This document shows positions 10,617 through 23,200 of a stretch of 64,000 bases of DNA, piece by piece. Origin of the DNA: Rhodotorula mucilaginosa (taxonomy: Eukaryota > Basidiomycota > Microbotryomycetes > Sporidiobolales > Sporidiobolaceae); NCBI GenBank assembly GCA_034406715.1, contig CP137870.1, forward strand, positions 558,001 to 622,000. Reading direction: 5' to 3'. The notes beneath the pieces were generated by a model. That model did no database searches. It worked only from the letters and a program-made list of their open reading frames with translations, and was not told the DNA's origin. Numbering within the stretch: the stretch's first letter is position 1; each line of letters opens with the position of its first letter. The position numbers were made by a program, and so were the translations under genes.

Positions 10617-11321
10617 TTAGTGGGCCTCCGGGGACTTGGAGATGTAGTCGATTGCTGCGAGCGAGATGACCACGAATGTATCAGCGGATGCAGGCATCGG
10701 GGTTGGGCCGGTAAACCAAGTGTGAAGGAAGTGCGACTCACCCTCGCCGACGGTGGTGATGCGGTCAGCGTCCTCGTCCGGGATCTCGATCGCAAACTCC
10801 TCTGTGAAGTTGGAGCCGATCCCACGCGAAGGGTCAGCGTGGCGTCCAGCAGGAACCTCGACGGGCGAGCGATAGAGCGGGAAAGAAAAGAGACTGACCC
10901 TCGATGGCCATGACCACCTCGACGGCGTCGAGCGAGTCGAGGCCGAGGTCGCTGGTGAAGGACGCGGTCGGGGTGACCTGCAGGGCATCATCAGACCGAC
11001 AGTGAATCTCTATGCTCGGTGCTCGGTGTTCGGTGCGTGTGCTGGCCCATCTGCTCTGCGCTGCTCTGCTCTCGGAGCGAGGCAGGACCTGGCGAGGCAG
11101 GTTGGCGAGAGCTCGCTTACCTTGGTCGAGTCGACCTTCTCGAACGACTTGAGGACATCCTCGATGCGGGCCTTGATGGTGTCGGCCGACAGGCTCGACG
11201 CGGCGTAGAAGCGCTGCTGGGCGAGGAGCTGCGACGGCGCGGCGAAGCGGACGGGCGCGGGCGCGAACGCGACGCGGCGAGCGGCGGGGGCGACGAGGGA
11301 GCGGGCAGCGGCGCGGAACAT
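10617..11321 (-). CDS. ACP1: mitochondrial acyl carrier protein
   Basis: Carries growing acyl chains on a 4'-phosphopantetheine arm in mitochondrial fatty-acid/lipoate synthesis; in many eukaryotes it is also a complex I and Fe-S assembly partner. Exons: 11321-11121, 10977-10899, 10801-10742, 10654-10617, 125 residues. The first 45 residues form a presequence rich in Arg and Ala (MFRAAARSLVAPAARR...). The ACP core shows FTSDLGLDSLDAVEVVMAIE, so the modified serine is Ser82 of the DSL motif, followed by FAIEIPDEDADRITTV and AIDYISKSPEAH. Length and all three intron positions preserve a complete four-helix ACP. One intron uses a GTCAGT donor. Confidence 0.95.
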
Positions 11322-11495
11322 GATTGCTTGTGGGGCGTACGAAGGGTCGACGGATGGCGAGAGACGCGGAGAGACGACCTCTCGACCTCGACCTCTGAAC
11401 CACTCCGAGGCTTCGATCTTCTCAGCGACTCTCCTCTGTCCTATCGGGGTCCGGGGGAGCGGCACGGCGGATCCGAAGTGGGTCTATAACAAGCC

Positions 11496-11919
11496 ATGCA
11501 ACGCAGCCAGACTCCACGCGGCACCTTTGACGCCGCCACTGCCGCCGCTTCGCTGCAGCAACGTCAGTCTGACGGCCCTCTCTCCCTCGCGTAAACGTCT
11601 CCGTGCTGATCGTGGCGCCAGTACAAAAGTCTTCCAGGCCGAATTGGACGCAGTTCACCGAGCCGGAAACGCGCAAGGACCCAAACCGGAGCTGTACAAG
11701 CCCGCTCAGGCTCCCGCAGCGGGCCCTTGGGGAACGTCTGCGACGGGACGCCCTGCTCCGAAGGGTGCGTCTTTCAGCGTTTGCGGGTGAAAAGGCTCTG
11801 ACTGACGTTCGAGAGTCGGAACAGCGGGTGCTATGGCTAGCGGTCAGGACTTCCTCGCCACTTTGAATGCCAGCGTCGAAAAGGCGAAAGGCGCCGCCGC
11901 GACGACGAAAACCAAGTGA
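11496..11919 (+). CDS. small hypothetical protein (about 98 aa)
   Basis: I do not recognise this gene. The best model has exons 11496-11562, 11630-11764 and 11825-11919. The last two exons are well supported: the intron between them (GTGCGT...CAG) leads into SGQDFLATLNASVEKAKG and a Lys-rich end. The first junction is less certain. The GTCAGT donor in phase 1 fits an AAG acceptor before 11630; a CAG acceptor before 11622 works only with a weaker donor. The product is Ala/Gln-rich, with a likely helix (LFQAELDAVHRAG) and a Pro/Gly linker containing PAAGPWGTS. No signal peptide or membrane segment. It is divergent from the ACP gene, 174 bp away. Confidence 0.55.
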
Positions 11920-12120
11920 ATGACGGGAAACATGTTGCCATAACACGCTCTTGTTGTAACACTCTGTCCGCCGAGATTACACGCGAGTTCTATTGCCCGA
12001 TATTGATGCGAAAAAAAGAGAGAAAGACAGGAGACACTGCTACTGAAACCGAAACCACGTCCACCCGCTCTGACAGGGATCCATCGGAACGAGGTGGACC
12101 AGGACACTCCGCACGCTGTC

Positions 12121-15106
12121 TTATTGCTGCGAAGCCTGGACCCACGCGTCGAGGTTGCGCATCTCGCACCCCTCGCCGGCGACCGTCTCGCCGATGCGGA
12201 ACACGTCGGCCTTGCCGCTCTCGCGGAGCAGTTGCTCGACAGCGTCGGCCTGTTCCCGCGCGACGACGACGACCATGCCGATACCGCAGTTGAACGTCCG
12301 CGCCATCTCGTTCGGGTCGACCCGGCCGAGCTTCATCAGCCAGCGGAACACGGGCAAAAAGTTGAACGAGCCGGCGTCGACGTAGCACCCGACGCCCTTG
12401 GGCAGCACCCGCGGGATGTTCTCGGTGAAGCCACCGCCGGTGATGTGCGAGAGACCCTTGATCGCACCCTGGCGGATCGCAGGCAAGAGCTGCTTGACGT
12501 AGATCGTCGTCGGCTCGAGGAGTTCGTCGCCGAGCGTCTTGCTCGGAGCGTACGGCACAGGGGACGAGTAGTCGTAGCCGTGCGCCGAAACGATTTTGCG
12601 GACGAGCGAGAACCCGTTCGAGTGGACGCCGGACGAGGCGATGCCGAGGAGGACGTCACCGGGCGCGATGGACGGTTGCGGGAGGACCAACTCGCGCTCG
12701 ACGGCGCCGACGGCGAAGCCGGCAACATCGTAGTCCTCTGTTGTTCCAAGCCATCACCATTGTCAGTAAGAGGACACTCTCGCGATCGATCCAGTCAAAC
12801 AGACTCACCACCCTCGTAGAGGGACGGCATCTCGGCCGTCTCGCCACCGACGAGCGCGCAGCCCGACTCGACACACCCGGCCGCGACACCCTTGACGACG
12901 TCCGCGGCCGTGTCGACATCGAGGTGACCGCACGCGTAGTAGTCGAGGAAGAAGAGGGGCTCGGCACCCTGGACGACCAAGTCGTTGACGCTCATCGCGA
13001 CGAGGTCGATCCCGATCGTGTCGTGCTTGCCGTACGTCTGCGCGATCTTGAGTTTCGTGCCGACACCGTCGGTACCGGCGACGAGGATCGGGTCCTTGAA
13101 GCCGGCCGCCTTGAGGTCAAAGAGGCCGCCAAAGCCACCAATGATCGAGTCGGTACCGATCCGCTTGGTCGCCTTGACCATGGGCTTGATGCGGTCGACG
13201 AGCGCGTTGCCGGCGTCGATCGACACACCAGCAGACGCGTACGTCATGCCTTGCGGCTGTGACTGCTCCTGCTCCAGGAATGCCCTGTACACGGGCAAAA
13301 AGGTGGCGCCGAGTGAGTCTCGAGACTAGGGAAAGTAACGGGCGAGCGAACTTACTTGTAGGCAATGTCCCGCCGGAAGGTCTTGCCTTCAAAGTGCACG
13401 CAGTCGACACCCTTGTAGGCGAGAGCCTGAGCCTCCTTCAGGGTGGGAGCCACCGCCGTGACGGCGAGAACGCGACCGCCGTTGGTCAGGATCTGACCCG
13501 ACGGGTTCGCCTTGGTGCCGGCGTGGAAGATCCAGACATCTGCAGGAAAGAATCAACCTTCCATGCCAAATTCTGCAGAAGTCCGGAACGGGACTCACTC
13601 TCGGGAAGCGCATCGAAGGTAATCACGTCGCCCTTGGGGTACGATCCCGGGTAACCCTTGGCGGCGAGAACAACAGTGACGGCCGCCTGCTTCTTCATCT
13701 CGAACTTGACGCAGTCGAGGCGACGCTCGATGCAAGCGAGCATGAGCTCGGCGAGGTCGGTGTCGTCGGAGAGGAGGGCCATGAGCGACTGGGTCTCGGG
13801 GTCGCCGAAACGGACGTTGTACTCGAGCACTTTGGGACCTTGCGGGGTCAACATGATGCCGGTGAAGAGCATGCCGATGAAGGGGATGCCTGCAAGACAA
13901 CGGATTTGAGCGTGTTAGAGATCCACAACGCAGAATCGACGTAGGAACAAAGGACGCGGACGCACCATCCTTGCGCATGCCGTCGATGGTCGGCTGGACG
14001 ATCTTGCGCATGATCTCGGCCTCGATCTCCTTGGTCGCAACGGGCGCAGGCGAGTATGTGCCCATGCCGCCCGTGTTCAGTCCGGTGTCGCCTTCGCCGA
14101 TCCGCTTGTGGTCCTGCGCGGCCGGGAGGGCGAGCGCCGTGTATCCGTCCGAAAAGGCGAGGATCGAAAGTTCTTGGCCGGTCATGAACTCTTCGACGAC
14201 GACCTCGGAACCGGCATCTCCGAACTCCTTGCTGACCATGATGTCGTTCAAGCCCGCGAGCGCCTCCTCGGTCGAGTTGGGGATGATGACGCCCTTGCCG
14301 GCGGCGAGACCGGATGCCTTCAAGACCACCGGATGGTTGATCGACTTGACGTACTCGACCGCGGCGGCGTGGTCGGTAAAGTTGCGGTACTCGGCCGTCG
14401 GGATGTTGTGCCGCGCCATAAAGTCCTTTGAGAACGCTTTGGATCCCTCCATGGCCGCCGCGCGCTGGGACGGGCCAAAGACGGGGATGCCAACTGTTGT
14501 TTCTCGGGATGTCAGCGTTGCCCTTATTGCTCGAGGGGTTCTGACGGGCGAAAGGAAAAAGAACGTACCATGACGGAAAACGGTTTCGATTCCGTCGACG
14601 AGCGGCTGTTCGGGGCCGGGAATAACAAGGTTCACCTGTGCGGGTTCACGCGAGATCAAGATCAGCTTTCTGTACGGTCAAGGGCAGATCACGGGAACGT
14701 ACGTTGCTCCGAACGGCGAAGGCGACGAGGGCGTCAAAGTCCTCGGCCGGGATTGCGACCGAGACAGTCTTGTCGCCAAAGAGCGTGCCGCCGTTGCCTG
14801 TCAAGAAGGAGGAGTATAGCGAGTCAGCCACAAGACAACGGGAGAATGAACTTCCTCAAGAGTGAAGAGAGAGATGGGGGAGGGACGGACCTGGAGCGAC
14901 AAAGATCTGGTCGACGCGCGGGCTCTGGGTCAACTTCCACGCGAGAGCGTGTTCCCTTCCTCCTGCACCGATCAAGAGAATCCGGAGCTTCTGCAGGGCG
15001 GCGGTGGAGGGAGCAATGGGGTTAAGAGCGGGTCGATCAAGGATGAGGAGAGATGGGAGCGAGGACGGCGCACCTCTGGCTCAAACAAGGGTTTGGAGGA
15101 GCTCAT
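12121..15106 (-). CDS. ADE5,7: bifunctional GAR synthetase / AIR synthetase
   Basis: Catalyses steps 2 and 5 of de novo purine synthesis: glycinamide ribonucleotide synthetase (PurD-like) at the N-terminus and aminoimidazole ribonucleotide synthetase (PurM-like) at the C-terminus. Nine exons: 15106-15074, 14990-14891, 14797-14703, 14635-14569, 14493-13966, 13889-13599, 13539-13356, 13284-12809, 12737-12121; 796 residues, the usual length. GARS signatures are [42 protein letters not shown] and [14 protein letters not shown], ending near residue 430. AIRS signatures are [39 protein letters not shown] and [11 protein letters not shown]-type residues ([12 protein letters not shown]). The first exon is 11 codons ([11 protein letters not shown]). 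The second intron uses donor GTCCGT. Transcribed divergently from the eL41 gene across a long gap. Confidence 0.96.
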
Positions 15107-15226
15107 GGTCTGCCCTCTGGGTCTAGCTAAGACTGGCGAGCCTATGGACAGCAGCAGCTGCTGAGATTGGGCGTAGAGTCCAGCAGCCGAAAAGTTTTGA
15201 TCAGCGCCCGCTCAAGCTTTTCCGGG

Positions 15227-15235
15227 GTTGACTCT
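15227..15235 (+). promoter_or_regulatory. possible Gcn4-type element upstream of ADE5,7
   Basis: GTTGACTCT lies about 120 bp upstream of the ADE5,7 start codon. TGACTC is the core of the Gcn4/CpcA site (TGASTCA), and purine genes are known Gcn4 targets in yeast. The identical 9-mer occurs inverted at 26864-26872 before ARO1. Short motif, so chance is possible. Confidence 0.3.
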
Positions 15236-16260
15236 CTCGCATGCATTCTCGTCGCACATAGCCATACTCACATGCTCTGCACGCGGATCTGCTGCTACAC
15301 CCGCACCTGCTTGACTGTGTCTTCTTTCCGAGGGGTCGTCCATCCCGGCTCGCTCTCTTGCCGTCTTCGACAGCCACGCAGCTTCAACCTCGTTTCTGCT
15401 ATGCTTGTCTTGAGCGCTCTTCCGACCTGCCAACGCATGCATTGACGGCTGAGCGGTCTCCAGCTTTTTTCCGGACTGGCTTGTCTCCTCCGCCGTCTGC
15501 TAGATTTCATTTTCCGTTCGATTCGCACAGGCTGAACAAGCCACCGATGCTGGGTCAATCAGGCGAGTGGAATGCGATGGTCGTTCTCTCGGCTACTTGC
15601 TGCTACAGGTAGCGTCCATCGCGACTGCCGCGCACGACTCCGACGGCAGGATCCGCCCATTATCACGTTTGCCACCCATGCGCGTTTGTCGGGGCCTGTT
15701 CGGCTGAGCGCTCGTCTCGCCACGCTTTACAGGCAAGGAGCTCGGAGTCAAGACCCCGTTGTTCCTGCACCAGCTCGCTGGGGCATCTGAGAAAGGCTTC
15801 GAGGTCCAAAGCTGGCGGCTCACCGCCCTCTACTCCCTCAGGCGCCGGAGGAGATTCGCAGCGCGCGCGAGAGAAACTTCGGGCGACTCTTGTCCGATTC
15901 CCGTAGACTAATTGCCGAGCCCGCAGACCGCAATGTATTCATGCAGGAGAGCTGGCGGGCGGCGATTGAAATTTCCATGGCGAAAGGTTTTTCTTTGCAG
16001 GAGAAAACTTGCCTCGGTCCGAGCTGGCGAGGAGAAGGCGATCGGAGTACAGAGATAAGCGAGTAGTATACGATGTCCAATGACAACCGGCAGCTGTACT
16101 AGAGTGCGTGCACAGATCGAGGCGAGGCGCAGGAAAGGAAAGAAGTGACCCCTGTCTTTGGGCAGTTGAGCTCTGAAGGCGGGCGAAGGCGAGAGGGCGG
16201 CGAGCGCGCGACGGCGACTTTTGCTCTTTCTCTTCACGCACATCGTCACTCACCTGTCGA

Positions 16261-16465
16261 GTAAGTCGCTCAGTACATATCTACTCGCCCTTCTAGCCAG
16301 CCATGCCCCACCCAGCCCTGCGCCCTTTGCCCGCCCGCCCTCTCGTCGGGACGCCTCCGCACGACCCGACACTCCAGCTCGACCTCATCACCAGCACCTC
16401 GACCCTCGCCCGCCGACCCACCTGGACAGCACAGTAGCTGATCTCCTTCCTTCCACCTTGCGCAG
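16261..16465 (+). other. probable 5'-UTR intron of the eL41 gene
   Basis: A strong GTAAGT donor at 16261 and a pyrimidine-rich TTGCGCAG ending at 16465 lie just before the ATG at 16467. The 205-nt interval would place a single T before the start codon. Leader introns are common in fungal ribosomal protein genes. No transcript evidence. Confidence 0.5.
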
Positions 16466-16466
16466 T

Positions 16467-16616
16467 ATGCGTGACAAGTGGCGCAAGAAGCGCGTCCGTC
16501 GCCTCAAACGTAAGAGAAGAAAGATGCGCGCGCGCTCGAAGGTACGTCCATCCGCGTAATCCATCCCGCCGTTCCTCCGTACTTACGCCGCTGTGTCTTG
16601 CACCGCCTCGCAGTAA
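16467..16616 (+). CDS. RPL41: large-subunit ribosomal protein eL41 (25 aa)
   Basis: Smallest eukaryotic ribosomal protein, a basic helix bridging the two subunits. The 25 codons at 16467-16541 read MRDKWRKKRVRRLK..., ending ...MRARSK, matching eL41 nearly throughout (17 of 25 residues Lys or Arg). The last lysine codon abuts a GTACGT donor. The intron 16542-16613 ends CTCGCAG and is followed directly by TAA (16614-16616), so the final exon contributes only the stop codon. If the intron is retained, translation would add VRPSA and then stop. Not in a computed frame list because of its size; recognised from sequence. Confidence 0.93.
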
Positions 16617-17344
16617 ACGACTCGCGTCGGTACCTTCTCGCGACTCGTTCTACCACCACCCCTCGATGCGACCTACCCCTTGCCGGACCCCGTGATCCGC
16701 CATCAACCACCAAATGCACCGCGCGCTCGACGACCCTGGCCGAACTTTCAACACCACCCAATTTACGATCTTCCGCTTCGACGTTTGACCAAAGGCAGTA
16801 CCCTGTACCGAGGAAGAGTGGAAGGAGTGGGGATCGTCAACTGGGCGGGAAAGAAGTTGTACATGGGCTCGACGGGGACGAGACGCATTGGACCGGAAGA
16901 TGTCGGTTATCGGACGAACTGCAAGGACCAATTCGTTTCACAAATCCCATAATACACCGTTCCTCGAGCTTGAGAGAGAGAGATCGGATGTTCCTGATCC
17001 TGAAGGTTGGTGGTACCCCGGGCCATTCTCGAGTGCCGGCGCATGAGGACGCGTGCCCTCGCATGAGCCGTCAGTCAGGCGCGAGCGATGAGGCCCGGTC
17101 TGGGCACATGAGCGATTCCTCTGCGTTGATGAGACTCGAGCAGCAAAGAGGTCCGGTAGGCCAGGTCGACACACGTCCGTCAAGCTGTGCTCTCACTCCC
17201 TGCGGCAAGGCACGAGAGCCTCTAAGAGGAATGGAAGAGTGTAATTGCGATCGTACAGAGAGAATGGTTACCAGGACGAAGGAGGGCGGGGAGGAATGAA
17301 GGCAGCGAAGTTGAGAGCTTTCAAATCTTCTTGAGAGGAACCAT
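16617..17344. other. convergent intergenic region
   Basis: About 730 bp between the eL41 stop and the AspRS stop. Frames here are short or low in plausibility and I cannot assign one. Probably 3' UTRs. Confidence 0.45.
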
Positions 17345-20047
17345 CTAAGGAGTGAGACGCTTCGGGTCACGCGGGAACAGCGAAGCGCGACGGATGTTGT
17401 TGATCTGGAGGAAGAGCATCTGTGGAGGGTTGCCGTGCGGGTTAGCGAGGCTAAGACTTGCGGGTCAAGAGTGATCAAGAAGATGCTTACGACAACACGC
17501 TCGAGACCGATACCTCCACCCTGTGAAACGCGCAAAAAAACAGGGGAGAGTGAGCGAAGGAGGAACGAACCACCGCCAGAAGAGGTTTGGGACAGGAACG
17601 TACACCGTGCGGCGGGCAGCCGAGCTTGAAGGCGTCGAGGTAGTTCTGCATGTCGGCCGGGTTGATCCCCGCCTCCTTGATGCGCTGCTCGAGCAGGACC
17701 GGGTCGTGCACTCGCTGAGCGCCCGAGAGGATCTCCTCGCCGCGCATGAAAAAGTCGTACGAGTTGGAGAGTTTCTGTCGCGCGCGCGGGTGGGTGGTAA
17801 GTATCAGTAAGGCGCTGGATTTCCTGGTGACGCTCGGCCGAAGAGGGGCAGGTACTCACCGGGTTGGTCGGGTCCGGCATCGTGTAGAACGGACGGATCT
17901 CGAGCGGGAATTTGTCAATGATGTAGTAGTCGGTGTTGTACTTGGCCTTGATGATCTTGCCGAGCGCCTTCTCACTCGAGGTACTCATGTCGTCGTGGTC
18001 GCCGATCGGCTGCGGCGGCGACCCCTGCTGGACGCCCGCCTCCTGCAGGAGCTTGATCGCGTCGCCGTGCTTGAGGACGAGCGTCTCGGGCAACCACGTA
18101 AAGTCGTCGTGCGGGAACTGACGGCGCACGACGTCAATCTCCTGCGCGTAGCGCTGCTTCAGGCCGGCAAAGATGTGCTTGAGCATGCCGTCGATCGTCT
18201 CCATGACCTCGTGGTAGTGCTCCTCGAACGCCATCTCAAGATCGAGTCCCATGAACTCGGTCAAGTGACGGTGCGTGTTCGAGTCTTCGGCACGGAACAC
18301 GGGTCCGATCTCGTAGACCTTCTCCATGTCGCCGGCAATGCACATCTGCTTGTGCAGCTGCGGCGACTGGGCAAGGAACGCGATACCTGTGAGTGCAGAG
18401 AACGTACAAGATCAGCACTGGATCATCCGAGCGAGACTAAGGATGCGGGTTCGCGCAGGTCAGCTCTGCTCACTCTTGAAGTACGAAACGCGGAACACCG
18501 AGGCGCCCGACTCGGTCGCAGCGCCCTGGAGCTTCGGAGTGTGGATCTCGGTGAACCCTTGCGAGTTGAGGTACTCGCGGAACAGGTTGCCGACGCCAGA
18601 CTGCATCTTGAAGATGGACTGGTTGGTGAGAGTCTGTGTGCATGCGAATGTGTCAGAGGGACGAGTAGACTTTTCAGGACGGGCGAAGCGCAAAGAGCGT
18701 ACGCGGAGGTCGAGAACGCGGTTGTCGAGACGGGTGTCGAGCGCGACGTTGACACCCTCCTCGGCGTCCATGGGACGGAGCGCGTCGTTCATGTTGAACG
18801 GAAGCGAAGCCGGCGCCTCCGAGATGATGTGGATCTATGTGCACGAGCTTTGTGAGCGGGCGAAATGCTTGTGGTTGGGCAGCCACCGCCGCAAAGGAAA
18901 CCGACCTTGCGGATCTTGAGTTCGACGTCGTGAACGGTGCACGACTTGATCGGCTCCTTCGGGGTCTGCAAGACACCTTCGACGAGGACGATCGACTCGT
19001 CGTGGATACCCTCGACCCAGCGGACCATCTTCTTCGAGACGAGCTCCGGCTCGACGACGACGAGACCCTGCATGGTGCGCGACTGCTGACGGAGAACCAC
19101 AAAGACCATCTTGGCGCCTGTACACAGGGTCAAAACATTGTCAGCCTACGGATCCCATTTCGGGATGACACGCGTGGAATGGAAGGAGAACCTTATTTAC
19201 CTTGAGCCCGCGAGGTCTGCAGGCGAGCGCGGACCAGGACGCTCTCGCCATCGCGAGCGGCCGAAAGATCTTCGAACTTATGCCGGGGGATGCCTGCAGG
19301 TGGCAAGGAGTCAGCTCCGGCTGAGAACGACAGAAAGGACGGACGAAGTTGCCTCACCTGCACGCTCCGACGAGTTGTTGAGCGGCAGGTTACCGTAGCT
19401 GTTGGGCGAGTAGTCCTAGGGCGACCCGGAGCCCGTCAGTTCATGTCTCCAGGGTCGGGAACGCAGCAGAAACGAGGAGCTCACCTCCTCCGCCTGGTTC
19501 TTGGCCGCCTTCTCTGCCGCCTCCTTCTCTGCGATCTTCTTGGCCTTTTCAGCCTTGAGGCGCTCCTTCTCTTCGGCCTTTTGACGCTTCTTGATCTCGC
19601 TCTTGCTCAACGGCTCGCCGTTCTCGCTGTGGGAGTGGGAGCGAGGTCAGGTTCCGCTTTGGGTCCCTGCCCGAGGTAACCGTCTGTCCAGCCTGGGCGG
19701 GCCGGACTCCCGTAAAGAGCATGTACGGGAACTCACTTGAGGATGATCTCGGACGAGGCCCTGGACGAGTCGAGCGACTTGCGGCTCGAAGCGATCGACG
19801 CCTTGCCTCCGGCGACGGGGCTCTGCGGGCGCGAGGTGGTGGTGCTGCTCGGACGGGACGAGCTGCCGTCCTTGTGGTGGTGCGGGATGACTTTGTCGAG
19901 GATGCCGTGCAAGCCAGTCATGGTGGGCGAGACAGTGAGCGGGCGCGGTCGGTGGGAGAGCGAGCGGAGCGACGAGACGCTGCGAGTCTGCTGGGAGAAG
20001 AGTGCTGCGCGTGAAGCCTGGAAGAGGGCAACGCGCGGTGCGGTCAT
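17345..20047 (-). CDS. DPS1: aspartyl-tRNA synthetase, cytosolic type
   Basis: Charges tRNA-Asp; class IIb synthetase. Eleven exons: 20047-19737, 19626-19485, 19415-19358, 19293-19201, 19117-18906, 18834-18703, 18633-18474, 18386-17860, 17774-17604, 17520-17491, 17419-17345; 636 residues from the first ATG. The Lys/Glu-rich N-terminal helix ([18 protein letters not shown]) is typical of fungal/animal cytosolic AspRS. The OB-fold anticodon domain follows ([15 protein letters not shown]...). The catalytic domain shows motif 2 [18 protein letters not shown] and motif 3 [13 protein letters not shown], completed by a 30-nt exon. The end [10 protein letters not shown] is canonical. An upstream in-frame ATG adds 42 residues of presequence-like sequence before MTGLHG (20047 versus 19921), suggesting dual localisation. 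Confidence 0.95.
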
Positions 20048-20273
20048 GCAGCGGTGAGCGTTCAACCTTGCTGCTTCGCCTCGCCGGTACGGAGCCTGCT
20101 GATTGCAGTGGGTCAGCCTTTCTCTTGTACTGACCCCTGTCGACGAGAGGACCTCGGCCTCGAGAGCGCCCAAGTCAGACTGAGCCTTCTCAAAACGCGG
20201 ATGCACTCGGGGACGGAACACAATCCCATACAAACAGCATAAAAGTCTAGTCCAGAAGCCCCTACAAAGTCCT

Positions 20274-23200
20274 TTACTTGGCCACAACGCAAGGCTCCAC
20301 GTTCCAGATCGTCTCGGCGTACTGCATCGTGGCGCGGTCCGACGAGAAGAAGCCCATCCCGGCCGTCGTGTTGACTGGGTACAAGCACTCGTCAGACAGG
20401 CTCTATTGCTCGAGAGAATTGAGGGAGCAGACGCCGGAACTCACTGCACTTCTCGACCCAGCCGGCCTGGTCGACAAACGCCTCGTCGACCATCTTTTGC
20501 GCCTGCAGGTACGACAAAAAGTCGTCGCTGACGAGGTAGTGGTCCTTGCCCTCAAAGATGGTCGAGATCAGCGGCTCGAACGCGCCGCTCTCGCCAAACG
20601 TGCCGGCACGGATCGCATCGACGACTTCGAGGAGCTCGTTCGGGTACTGCGAGTCGCCAAAGTGGTGCGCGCGCCGGAGCTTGGGCACGTCCGGCGTCAG
20701 GTGGCCGAAGAAGAAGACGTTCTCGTCGCCGACCGCCTCGGCAATCTCGATGTTGGCCCCGTCGAGGGTGCCGAGCAAGAGCCCGCCGTTCAGGCAGAAC
20801 TTCATGCACGAAGTGCCGGAAGCCTGCAGCCCGAGGTTCAGTCAAAACAGGAGATCATCTCCGTGAGAAGATGGCCGTGGCGACTCACCTCGGTACCGGC
20901 AGTCGAGATGTGCTCGTGGATGTCGCTCGCCGGCACGAGGATTTGGGCGAGCGAGACGGCATAGTCGGGCAAAAAGGCGACCGAGAGATACTCGCGAATC
21001 TCCTCGTCGGCGTTGATCGTCTTGCTGATCGAGTTGATGAGCTTGATGATGAGCTTGGCAATGTGGTAGCCCGGAGCGGCCTTGCCGGCAAAGACAGAGA
21101 GACGGGGGACGAGACGCCTGCGGTCCGCCGGCGACATCTTCTTGAGCTGGAGGTAGCGGAAGATGACTCCGAACGCGTTCATGAGCTGACGCTCTGTGAG
21201 AGCGGCCACAGCGTTAGCGAGCTCGGTAAACAGTGCTGAAAGACTCGGGTCGAGCGCGCAGGCTGTTGACCTGAAACTCACTGTACTCGTGAATGCGCTG
21301 TGTTCGCAAAAATGCGTCAGCTTGCCCGTGTCCTTACGAAGCACACGCCAAGTCGAAGAGAGCAACACACCTTGACCTGAATGTCGATCAGCGCATGGCG
21401 GTTCACCGTGATGCCCAGAGTCGACTCGATGTAGTCGCAAAGGCGATCGCGGTTAACCTGCTTGGCGGCAGCCCACTTCTTCTTGAACGCTTTGTCCTTG
21501 GCGTACTTGCGCAAGCCGGCCAACTCGTCGAGGTGCGTGACCCACTTCTGACTGCCGAGGGTCTCGGTGATGAGCTTGGCGAGAGGCGGGTTGCATTCGA
21601 GCAGCCAGCGACGCGGCGTGACACCGTTCGTGACGTTCGTAAAGTGGTCGCGGCCAAAGAACTCGACAAAGTCGGGGAAGAGGTCCGACTGCACGAGGTC
21701 CGAATGCAAGGCGGCGACGCCGTTGACTTTGTGCGAACCGATGACGGCGAGGTGAGCCATCCGGACGGCCTTCGGGAAGCCCTCTTCGATGAGGGACATG
21801 CGAGCGAGACGGCCGCGGTCGCCGGGGAACTCTTTCTCCACTTCGGCGAGGAAGAGGAAGTTCAAGTCGTAGATGATTTGCATGTGTCGCGGCAAGAGCC
21901 ATTCCAGGAGAGGGACACTCCACTTCTCGAGCGCCTCGGGCAAGACAGTCTGCTCGGCAAATCGTCAGTTCGGCTGTGTCCTGTCAGGGTCAGGTTTCGC
22001 GACGCACGTGGTTGGTGTAGCCGAAGGTGCGGCGCACGATGCTCCACGCTTCGTCCCACTGCTGACCTTCCTCGTCGACCAGGATGCGCATAAGCTCGAC
22101 GATGGCCAAGGTCGGGTGGGTGTCGTTCAGCTGGCTGGAAAGTGAGCCCCAGTCAGCCGGTCCATTCTCGGAACGAGGCGATTCAGCACCTACATGGCGT
22201 TATACTCGGGGAACTCGGTCCAGGGCAGCTGGAGCTTGCGGAAACGACGGAGGATGTCGTGCAGCGACGCAGCGACCCAGAGGTACTGCTGCTTGAGGCG
22301 GAGCGCCTTGCCCTTGTCGTGGTTTTCGTTCGGGTACAGGACTCGCGTGATCGTCTCGGCTTCTTCGGCCTCGCGAACGGCGGCTTCGTAGTCACCGGCG
22401 TTGAACTTGGCCAAGTCGAAGCTGACCTTGCCGCGCGCGGACCAAAGACGGATGTTGCTGCGAGTGCGCGGAGCCGTGAGTCAGAATGATTGATTGTACT
22501 CAAGCTGTTGGCACGTGGCGGAGCCTGCTCACTTGACGGTCTCAGTCTCGTAGCCCGGCACCGGGATGTCGTACGGAACAGCGAGGACGTCGAGTCCGCC
22601 GGTCCACGTTCCGGGACCTTTCGTCTCTCCGCGGTTCGCCTCACCGTGGAACTTGATCTCGATCGCCTCGTCGAGACGCGCAATTTCCCACCTGCACGAA
22701 CGCAAACGCCTCGGTCAGTTGGCGTGCGAATCCCGGAAAAGTGTCAGAACCAACGGACGGGTTCGCGTTGTCGAGCCAAGGGTCCGGCACTTCGACCTGG
22801 TTTCCCTCGGAGTCAATGACCTGCTTGAAAATTCCGTTGGCATAACGGAGCGAGTAGCCCCAGCACGGGAGGTTGAGCGTCGCGGACGAGTCGAGGTAGC
22901 ACGCGGCGAGACGGCCGAGACCGCCGTTGCCGAGACCCATGTCGCGTTCGCTGTCGATCAGATCTTCGATGTTGAATCCCAGCTGTTTAGTCGCGTCGGT
23001 GTAGGGAGCCTTGAGGCCGAGATTCAGCATGTTGTTGTCATAAAGGCGGCCCATGAGGAACTCGAGCGAGAAGTAATAAACGCGCTTGACGCGGGCCTGG
23101 GTGTAGAACGTCTGCGTGTCGGTCCACTTGGAGATGAGGTGGTCGCGGACTGAAAGCGCAGAAGCCTGGTACATGGCGATCTCGTCGGTGTTGAAGGGAC

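Larger units (their letters stand above)
15107..16466. other. long divergent upstream region, ADE5,7 / eL41
   Basis: About 1.36 kb without a supported protein gene. The right end holds the 5' UTR of the eL41 gene and a probable 5'-UTR intron. The left end holds the ADE5,7 promoter, with a TGACTCT element at 15229-15235. The middle, 15300-16200, contains only short frames on both strands with no domain or splice continuity. Confidence 0.5.
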
